Part shown: piece by piece, positions 53,791 through 58,335 of the stretch | How the letters are laid out: the number at the start of each line of letters is the position of its first letter | Numbering within the stretch: position 1 is the first letter of the stretch | Source of the DNA: Verrucomicrobiaceae bacterium E54 | GTDB lineage: Bacteria > Verrucomicrobiota > Verrucomicrobiia > Verrucomicrobiales > Akkermansiaceae | Direction of reading: 5' to 3' | Assembly: GCA_022548915.1 (NCBI GenBank) | Contig: JAKZES010000033.1 | Location: forward strand, 1-58,335 | DNA: 58,335 nucleotides | Position numbers and translations under genes: made by a program | The notes under the pieces: generated by a model | Seen by the model: the letters and a program-made list of their open reading frames with translations, nothing else | The model's database searches: none | What the model was told of the DNA's origin: nothing

Positions 53791-54177
53791 ATGCCCAAAT
53801 TGCTCTGCAAGATCATTGATTCCTTCTCCATCGAAGGGCGTGGCACCGTGATCGCCCTAGAATCGATGTATGAGTGGCGCATTCCGAGATCGGAACCTGT
53901 TCACCGCCGAGAGGTCATCAGGATATTGCGGCCGGATCAGTCGTCCACTACGACTTTCATCAAGGACTTCGATTTCATCCGGCACGCGGGAGGGCGAGAG
54001 TCTCTCGCGTTCACGCTTCCTCGGAATGTTGGCGTGGAGGATGCGCCTGCTGACTCGATGATTTTTCTCGAACGAGAGGATGACGTTCCGATATTCTGGG
54101 ATGGCGTGCCACCTCGAATCACCAAGGCAGAACAAGGCGGTGGTGGACAAGCGGCTACTCGCTCTGAGTCGACATGA
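53791..54177 (+). CDS. Cassette 2, second gene: EF-Tu domain II-like beta protein
   Basis: 128 residues. CKIIDSFSIEGRGTVIALES, RREVIRILRP, TTTFIKDFDFIRHAGG and ESLAFTLPRNVGVEDAPADS follow the order of the beta-barrel domain II of translation GTPases (the FxIxGRGTV entry and the GDxVxI, TxVxxIE and AGDNVGL positions), as a stand-alone domain. Function is unknown. The C-terminal residues from EQGGGG on are encoded by attC2. It shares cassette 2 with the small membrane protein gene. Confidence 0.6.
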   Translation: MPKLLCKIIDSFSIEGRGTVIALESMYEWRIPRSEPVHRREVIRILRPDQSSTTTFIKDFDFIRHAGGRESLAFTLPRNVGVEDAPADSMIFLEREDDVPIFWDGVPPRITKAEQGGGGQAATRSEST

Positions 54178-54253
54178 CCCTCTTTATTACAACACTCAAC
54201 CCTGTTTCGAGGTGGCGCTCCCAGTAGCCGCTGCCACACCTCGGACGTTCGCT
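54127..54253 (+). repeat. attC2
   Basis: Left core GCAGAAC (54127-54133) is the reverse complement of the cassette 2 opening GTTCTGC; right junction GTTCGCT (54247-54253). Arms AGCGGCTACT and AGTAGCCGCT pair perfectly within the 127-bp site. Confidence 0.9.
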
Positions 54254-54261
54254 AGAAAACC

Positions 54262-54687
54262 ATGTTCGAGTTCCACGGTTGGGCGACAATTCACGCCGAT
54301 GATTCGGATGATCCTGCCGGTGACCTGATGGAGGACCGGGAGCGGGGGATCATGGCGGCAGTTCGTGACGCCATCCGTAGGGTCGAAGGGGCCAACCGTG
54401 ACTTCCGCCTGAATCGATTGAATGGGACCGCCCACCTGATCTTCTGCGGCGACCACAATCACCGAGACGAAGCGATAATCGAGTTCTTCAAACGCCTCTC
54501 GAAGATTGCGCCCCATTCGTATGGCAAGCTTCACGTCCGCGACGACGAGGATGCCCGTGGCTTCGAGAATTCGATGCGCGAGTGGACGATGGCCCTCGGA
54601 CAGGTGACCGAATCAACAGACGCGCAAATGTCCCCCTGCGTCCCCGCGCTCGAACCAGAATACAACGAAGCGAACAAGCCGTCGTAG
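54262..54687 (+). CDS. Cassette 3: Imm7-like immunity protein
   Basis: 141 residues. The opening MFEFHGWATIHADDSDDPAG, with IRRVEGANRDFRLNRLNGTA then HLIFCGDHNHRDEAIIEFFK and IAPHSYGKLHVRDDED, matches the Imm7 family of immunity proteins against contact-dependent or polymorphic toxins. The start is 12 bases inside the cassette. No toxin gene is present, as expected for an orphan immunity cassette that protects against neighbouring strains. The C-terminal EANKPS is encoded by attC3 sequence. Confidence 0.78.
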   Translation: MFEFHGWATIHADDSDDPAGDLMEDRERGIMAAVRDAIRRVEGANRDFRLNRLNGTAHLIFCGDHNHRDEAIIEFFKRLSKIAPHSYGKLHVRDDEDARGFENSMREWTMALGQVTESTDAQMSPCVPALEPEYNEANKPS

Positions 54688-54794
54688 GCAACCCCGCTAC
54701 CCGCTCCGAGTCGAATTTTCATCGTGATTTGAACCCTTTCCAGTGTATCGGAGTGCGGCTCCCGTAGCGGGTTGCCTAGACTCTGACGTTGGAC
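54669..54794 (+). repeat. attC3
   Basis: Left core AGCGAAC (54669-54675) is the reverse complement of GTTCGCT at the cassette 3 start; right junction GTTGGAC (54788-54794). TAGGCAACCCCGCTAC pairs with GTAGCGGGTTGCCTA with one bulge. Confidence 0.9.
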
Positions 54795-56062
54795 TAAAAT
54801 ATCTAGCGATATGAAAAGTCCGGCGGAGTTATGGGATTAGGTCGGACTTGAATTGGCGAGTCATACTGTTTATGTGAACAGTCATGCTTGCGACGGTCAA
54901 CGACATTCTGCGTGAATGGCGGCATCTGTGGCCCGGCGGCCTGACGGAGCGGGATTACTCGGTGCTCAACCTCATGGCGCACTGCCGCCACGGCGAACTG
55001 GGATACAACCGCGCCGAATGCCGGAGCTGCCATCATGACGAGTGGTACGCGAGTTCCTGTGGCGACCGCCACTGCCCGCAGTGTCTTGGTCCGCGCCAGG
55101 CGAAATGGTCTGAACAGGTCTGCGGGCGTCTGCCGGACTGCCCGCACTTCCACGTCGTGTTCACCGTGCCGGCGGAGTTCCACGAGTTCTTCGCGCTGAA
55201 TTACCGGACCGCCGCCGACCAGCTCTTCGGGGCGGTCGCCGAGACGCTGCGGATCTTCCAGCGCAACGAGTGGAAGATGGAGGGCGGCTTCTTCGGGGTG
55301 CTGCACACCTGGGGCCGTGCGCTGAACTGGCATCCCCACATCCACCTGCTGGTCAGCGCCGGAGGGGTCCGCTACGACGGGTGCTGGACCTCGGCACGGC
55401 GCAACTACCTGTTTCCGGTGCGGGCGCTTTCGAAGGTGTTCCGGGCGGTGATGCTGCGCCGGATCGAAGCGCTCGACGCGTCGCGTGAGGTGAGCTGGCC
55501 CGCCGGACTCGCCGCACTGGAAGAGCGCCGGGACTGGCGGCTCAAGCTCGCGACGAAGGGCTGGAACGTGTTCAGCCGGCCGACGCTGGGAAACACCCGG
55601 GCGGTGGTGCGCTACCTGGCCCGCTACACCAGCCGCATCGCGATAAGCAACCACCGCATCCGGCACGTCGACGAAGGGCGGGAGACGGTGAGCTTCGAGT
55701 GGAAGGACTACCGCGAGGGCGGGCGGAACCGGGAGATCACGCTCGGAGGGGCGGAGTTCATCCGCCGCTTCACCCGCCATCTGGTGCCCAAGGGCCTGCG
55801 GCGGATCCGCTACTTCGGACTGCTGGCCGGGCGCAGCGAACGCTTCACCCGGCTGCCCGGAGCACCGGGGAGTTGCGCCGCAGAGAGGAGCCTCCCGGTG
55901 TCCCGGCCGGTCTGCAAGCGGTGCGGACGGGAGGAATGGCGCTACGACGCGTGCTATCTGACGCGCCGGGCTTGCGTCGAGGGTTTCCGATCTGCCGCAG
56001 GCCTTCTGGCACGGGGGCTGGCGAGCTTTTCCCTTCCTCCCCCGACAGGCGCGAACTAGAGT
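54789..56062 (+). mobile_element. Cassette 4 body carrying an IS91-type element
   Basis: The cassette runs from the junction at 54788 to the left core GTCCAAC at 56063 and holds only the transposase gene and a 90-base leader. The leader has hairpins ATATC-TAGC-GATAT (54799-54812) and AAGTCCG...CGGACTT (54816-54822, 54843-54849), reminiscent of IS91-family subterminal structures. Exact element ends are not resolved; no target duplication is expected for IS91. Confidence 0.5.
54884..56059 (+). CDS. Cassette 4: IS91-family HUH transposase
   Basis: 391 residues. The N-terminal zinc-binding region has CRHGELGYNRAECRSCHHDE then SSCGDRHCPQC. The HUH motif is HPHIHLLVSAGG, preceded by PHFHVVFTVPAEFHEFF and followed by a tyrosine-bearing segment VVRYLARYTSRIAISNHRI. 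GLRRIRYFGLL and a second zinc ribbon (VCKRCGREEW) close the protein. IS91 transposases act by rolling-circle transposition. Here the gene fills a cassette whose two ends match each other, with the stop codon only three bases before the attC left core. GC content is close to host genes and unlike neighbouring cassettes. Confidence 0.88.
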   Translation: MLATVNDILREWRHLWPGGLTERDYSVLNLMAHCRHGELGYNRAECRSCHHDEWYASSCGDRHCPQCLGPRQAKWSEQVCGRLPDCPHFHVVFTVPAEFHEFFALNYRTAADQLFGAVAETLRIFQRNEWKMEGGFFGVLHTWGRALNWHPHIHLLVSAGGVRYDGCWTSARRNYLFPVRALSKVFRAVMLRRIEALDASREVSWPAGLAALEERRDWRLKLATKGWNVFSRPTLGNTRAVVRYLARYTSRIAISNHRIRHVDEGRETVSFEWKDYREGGRNREITLGGAEFIRRFTRHLVPKGLRRIRYFGLLAGRSERFTRLPGAPGSCAAERSLPVSRPVCKRCGREEWRYDACYLTRRACVEGFRSAAGLLARGLASFSLPPPTGAN

Positions 56063-56150
56063 GTCCAACAAGTCGGATGCACGCGACGGCGAACCAGCCT
56101 TGATGGAGAAAGTGTCTGCAAGCCGCCGCGCGTGATCCTAAACGTTGGCC
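56063..56150 (+). repeat. attC4
   Basis: Left core GTCCAAC (56063-56069) complements GTTGGAC at the cassette 4 start; right junction GTTGGCC (56144-56150). Inner arms GCACGCGACGGCG and CGCCGCGCGTG pair imperfectly. At 88 bp it is the shortest attC here. Confidence 0.85.
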
Positions 56151-56154
56151 AGAA

Positions 56155-56577
56155 ATGAAGACCCTACTGATTCTTATTGCACTTGCTACCTTGACGATCA
56201 GCTCAGAGGCAGACGGCCCTATTGCGGTGAATCGAATCGTAGCCACCGTCAACGGAAGGCCGATTACCGCAAAGAAACTTTCACAGCGGGTTGAGAGGGA
56301 TGTTCGAGCGTTCCTTGCTGAGAATGACAATCGGCGGAATGACCCAGAGGTCGTGGCGGGCGCTCGAGAGATCGTGCGCGAGAAGCTGTGGGAAGCAATC
56401 CACGAGGCGCTTATCGAAGACTATGCTCGACGATTGAAGAAGGTGGAGCGAGAGGCGTGGCTCAAGGACTTCCAGGCAAAAGAGGTAGAGGAAAAGGAGA
56501 AGGTCTACGAGCGCCTGCTGGAGAAGGCGAATGTGCGCATCCGACAGCCTGAACTCCGTCAGTCCGACTCGGAATAA
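56155..56577 (+). CDS. Cassette 5: exported SurA-N-terminal-like protein
   Basis: 140 residues. MKTLLILIALATLTISSEA is a signal peptide. The mature part begins IAVNRIVATVNGRPITAKKL then SQRVERDVRAF, and continues with long charged helices (GAREIVREKLWEAIHEALIE, KKVEREAWLKDFQAKEVEEK). This is the helical N-terminal chaperone region of SurA/PrsA-type peptidyl-prolyl isomerases without the PPIase domain. It may be a periplasmic chaperone fragment or a decoy. The start is 10 bases inside the cassette and the stop precedes attC5. Confidence 0.65.
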   Translation: MKTLLILIALATLTISSEADGPIAVNRIVATVNGRPITAKKLSQRVERDVRAFLAENDNRRNDPEVVAGAREIVREKLWEAIHEALIEDYARRLKKVEREAWLKDFQAKEVEEKEKVYERLLEKANVRIRQPELRQSDSE

Positions 56578-56586
56578 TCGAACCAA

Positions 56587-56716
56587 GGCCAACAAGGCGA
56601 ATATGGCGACACCTTACAGCGCCCTTGTTGAATTTTCGTTTTGGTGATTAGAATCCGGTAACGAGAAGCGGAGCGGCGTCGTAAGGGACGGTGCCGCCAT
56701 TTCTCAGACGTTGTGC
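56587..56716 (+). repeat. attC5
   Basis: Left core GGCCAAC (56587-56593) complements GTTGGCC; right junction GTTGTGC (56710-56716). The internal sequence is clearly homologous to attC6, sharing CCTTACAGCG, TTTGGTGATT, ATCCGGTAACGAGAA and GCCATTTCTCAGACGTT. Confidence 0.9.
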
Positions 56717-56721
56717 CAGAA

Positions 56722-57156
56722 ATGAACCTTCCAGACTGCGTAGTTCCCTTGATCGATGCGGTATGGAAGGAGTGCCGTGCTGCGGAGGTCCGATACGAGT
56801 CTAGCGGCGAGACGAAGAAGTACGGAATCCCACCGAAGGAACTCTGGATCATGCAGGCAACCGACGCCGACTGGAAGCGCGCAAAGTGTAAGGAGCCATA
56901 CAGCGGATTCTGGCAGTTCTCCGGTAGCGAGGTCGAGGAGGCTGCCCCGTTCGAGATTACTTGGCGCGATGAGAAGCCGAACGGAATGTACTGGAGAATT
57001 GGGCTCATCCAGTTCGTGCTTGATGTGCAGAATCAGCGGAGCGTTTACCACTACACCCTGGGGCCGCGATACGGGCGGGGCTACAAGGTGACCTTTGATG
57101 ACTTCGAGCAGTTCAGAATGCGTCCGGATCGAGATCGGATGCTTTGGGTCAGCTGA
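56722..57156 (+). CDS. Cassette 6: hypothetical protein
   Basis: 144 residues from ATG 56722 (an ATG nine bases earlier is less likely since it overlaps the core site). It begins MNLPDCVVPLIDAVWKECRA and has IPPKELWIMQATDADWKRAK, a Cys-Lys-rich turn, ITWRDEKPNGMYWRIGLIQF and TLGPRYGRGYKVTFDDFEQF. The pattern is alpha at the start then beta; Trp and Tyr are abundant. No family recognised. The stop lies 17 bases before the attC6 left core. Confidence 0.65.
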   Translation: MNLPDCVVPLIDAVWKECRAAEVRYESSGETKKYGIPPKELWIMQATDADWKRAKCKEPYSGFWQFSGSEVEEAAPFEITWRDEKPNGMYWRIGLIQFVLDVQNQRSVYHYTLGPRYGRGYKVTFDDFEQFRMRPDRDRMLWVS

Positions 57157-57173
57157 CCCGGTAATCGAACAAG

Positions 57174-57302
57174 GCACAACAAGCCGAAGATGGCGACTCC
57201 TTACAGCGGCCTTGTTGCGTTCGCGCTTTGGTGATTCAATCCGGTAACGAGAATCGGAGTGCCGCCATGAGGGCCGGGATCGCCATTTCTCAGACGTTCG
57301 GC
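57174..57302 (+). repeat. attC6
   Basis: Left core GCACAAC (57174-57180) complements GTTGTGC at the cassette 6 start; right junction GTTCGGC (57296-57302). It is a close relative of attC5, so these two cassettes probably share an attC origin. Confidence 0.9.
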
Positions 57303-57309
57303 TCAGAAA

Positions 57310-57627
57310 ATGAAACAAGACCTCCCCGAGCCCGATACTGATTCTCAGCCGATTTATGTCTCGGAAGAGGTTCTGGAGATACTCTTCTCGCCATCTAGAC
57401 GATACAGGGCAATAATCACAAAGGATCGCGAAGGACTTCTCCGTATTCACCGCGATTACTGGTGCACCTCTGATTACGAATACATCGGAGAAGGCTACTG
57501 GTGCCAGAACGACACACTTGCCACGATCACAGACACGATCGAGTCAGCACGGAAGCTGGCGCAGGAGGCCTTGGACCAGACCGGGGATCGAGCTCCGCAA
57601 ACAACCCAGCCGAACAAGGCAGAGTAG
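57310..57627 (+). CDS. Cassette 7: hypothetical protein
   Basis: 105 residues, MKQDLPEPDTDSQPIYVSEE at the start, then FSPSRRYRAIITKDREGLLR, a Trp/Tyr/Cys-rich centre (IHRDYWCTSDYEYIGEGYWC) and an amphipathic helix (ITDTIESARKLAQEALDQTG). The centre with its paired strands looks like a small alpha/beta protein similar in style to immunity or DUF cassettes, but no family is recognised. The C-terminal PNKAE is encoded within attC7. Confidence 0.65.
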   Translation: MKQDLPEPDTDSQPIYVSEEVLEILFSPSRRYRAIITKDREGLLRIHRDYWCTSDYEYIGEGYWCQNDTLATITDTIESARKLAQEALDQTGDRAPQTTQPNKAE

Positions 57628-57733
57628 GCAAGCCTCACCACGCCGCGAGTCGAAAGCTTCATGGCCATTCAACCTTCAATCCCGATTCGGAGTGGCGCTC
57701 TCAGGTGAGGCTGCCTATCTTCGGACGTTCGCG
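57609..57733 (+). repeat. attC7
   Basis: Left core GCCGAAC (57609-57615) complements GTTCGGC; right junction GTTCGCG (57727-57733). Arms TAGGCAAGCCTCACC and GGTGAGGCTGCCTA pair with one mismatch or bulge. Confidence 0.9.
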
Positions 57734-57738
57734 ATGAA

Positions 57739-58155
57739 ATGACCCGCTATCTCCAGGTAGGTTCCATCGTGCTTCTCATGCACATCGTCGGGTCAGCGCT
57801 CTTCTTCGGATACCTGAGCGGACCGACCGCCATCATTTGGGCGCCTCTTACGGGCCTATTCGGATGGTTTTTCGTCATTCCCGAGCTGATTGGTGTTGCC
57901 CTTCAATGGCTTCTCTACGACCCCTATCCAAAGCCATCCATGCGGAAGTTTGCTGGGTATGCAGCCTCGTCGGCGCTGGTTGGAGGTGCCGTCGTCGCAG
58001 TGCTTGTGCCGAAGGAGCAAGGCAGCCATCTTGAGTTCTGGATCGCTGGTCTGTTGGCTGGAGCCGGAGCAGCAATCTTCTCGTTTCTGTGCATCCACCT
58101 GGTCAAATCGATGGAAATCGGGAACGCGAACAAGCCGCTGGTGGACGACCCTTGA
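57739..58155 (+). CDS. Cassette 8: four-helix membrane protein
   Basis: 138 residues with four predicted membrane helices (VGSIVLLMHIVGSALFFGYL; TAIIWAPLTGLFGWFFVIPE; YAASSALVGGAVVAVLV; FWIAGLLAGAGAAIFSFLCI). No family recognised. The start is 11 bases inside the cassette. The C-terminal NANKPLVDDP is encoded in attC8, with the NKP residues read from the left core. Small multi-helix membrane proteins are a common class of cassette product, with unknown roles. Confidence 0.7.
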   Translation: MTRYLQVGSIVLLMHIVGSALFFGYLSGPTAIIWAPLTGLFGWFFVIPELIGVALQWLLYDPYPKPSMRKFAGYAASSALVGGAVVAVLVPKEQGSHLEFWIAGLLAGAGAAIFSFLCIHLVKSMEIGNANKPLVDDP

Positions 58156-58254
58156 CCACGGCCTTGTTGTAGGTCCTGTGAGGTGGTAGAAGAACCCCGG
58201 GCTGCCCGAACCGCCGTCATTGGGACCCGGGCCGCCACAGCTCAAACGTTGCTA
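58125..58254 (+). repeat. attC8
   Basis: Left core CGCGAAC (58125-58131) complements GTTCGCG at the cassette 8 start; right junction GTTGCTA (58248-58254). Last complete attC in the window. Confidence 0.88.
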
Positions 58255-58335
58255 TGGCTGCTTGTTTGGCAAGGGGCAAATTGATGTTTTTTCCATAACT
58301 CGTGGGGAGTGATAGTTTAACTTCGGGGAAGGGCT
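58249..58335 (+). other. Start of cassette 9 (cut by window edge)
   Basis: Begins TTGCTATGG and is AT-richer than the rest (TTGATGTTTTTTCC). The first ATG frame closes after 14 codons. An extended -10-like TGATAGTTT lies near 58311-58319, so this cassette might carry its own promoter; this is weak evidence. Its attC left core, outside the window, should be TAGCAAC if intact. Confidence 0.5.

Larger units (their letters stand above)
51149..58335. mobile_element. Chromosomal integron: intI, attI, eight cassettes and start of a ninth
   Basis: The leftward integrase gene (51149-52537) is followed on its 5' side by an attI junction GTTGGGC at 52983 and a rightward series of cassettes. Junctions (G of GTT) lie at 53543, 54247, 54788, 56144, 56710, 57296, 57727 and 58248. 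Each cassette's opening bases are the exact reverse complement of the left core site in its own attC: GTTGGGC/GCCCAAC, GTTCTGC/GCAGAAC, GTTCGCT/AGCGAAC, GTTGGAC/GTCCAAC, GTTGGCC/GGCCAAC, GTTGTGC/GCACAAC, GTTCGGC/GCCGAAC, GTTCGCG/CGCGAAC. attC sites are 88-130 bp. The array continues past the right edge of the window. Confidence 0.95.

Noticed and set aside
54803..56071. A 422-codon open frame opposite the IS91-type transposase
   Set aside because: High-GC antisense shadow with no recognisable motifs, while the forward frame has zinc, HUH and tyrosine motifs.

Overview
The window is a high-GC bacterial chromosome segment that most resembles a Verrucomicrobiota genome (Verrucomicrobiales-like). 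This is an inference from gene content: GH127, GH29, GH106 and GH78 enzymes for fucose- and rhamnose-rich glycans, an L-fucose isomerase, secreted proteins with Asp-rich calcium-binding-like C-terminal segments, many non-ATG starts and few clear Shine-Dalgarno sites. Two tRNA genes (Thr-UGU, Val-UAC) and housekeeping genes (parC-type topoisomerase, recN, a UvrD-type helicase) show that it is chromosomal.

Layout. 1-7.5 kb: a partial exported protein, a secreted FAD oxidoreductase plus GH127 enzyme, an alpha/beta hydrolase plus GH29 fucosidase, and a divergent GntR regulator with a LacI-type sensor. 7.5-12.2 kb: parC and a GH106-like rhamnosidase. 12.2-18.5 kb: a LysR regulator divergent from an SbtA-type bicarbonate transporter, an SGNH hydrolase, and a two-component pair. 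18.7-23.9 kb: a compact four-gene operon (GT-C-like/TPR membrane protein, HAD-UbiA fusion, DprE1-like oxidase, DprE2-like reductase) that reads as a polyprenyl-phospho-arabinose synthesis and transfer module. 24-32 kb: a cold-shock/DUF1294 protein, tRNA-Thr, GH78, FucI, a UPF0316 protein, YceH and a sodium/solute symporter. 32-45.7 kb: rimB-recN, TauE-like, UvrD-type helicase, alanine symporter with an SH3-like insert, two exported proteins, tRNA-Val, VWA protein, WYL regulator, LOG protein and rhomboid protease. 45.7-50.7 kb: an operon of a roadblock-like protein with SPF repeats, a degenerate small GTPase and a fused oxoprolinase/hydantoinase.

51.1-58.3 kb is a chromosomal integron. The integrase gene (intI) runs left. 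A GTTGGGC attI junction at 52983 is followed by eight complete gene cassettes and the start of a ninth, all in the same direction. The assignment rests on internal logic: the first bases of each cassette are the exact reverse complement of the left core site at that cassette's own end, eight times out of eight. Cassette products include DUF6869 and Imm7-like proteins, an EF-Tu-domain-II-like protein, a SurA-N-like exported protein, small membrane proteins and an IS91-type HUH transposase. Most array ORFs are visibly lower in GC than the host genes; the transposase is not.

Intergenic regions carry a dispersed 29-nt hairpin repeat (7.5, 28.6 and 34.6 kb) and several long inverted-repeat elements (15.7, 23.9, 29.3 and 34.4 kb).
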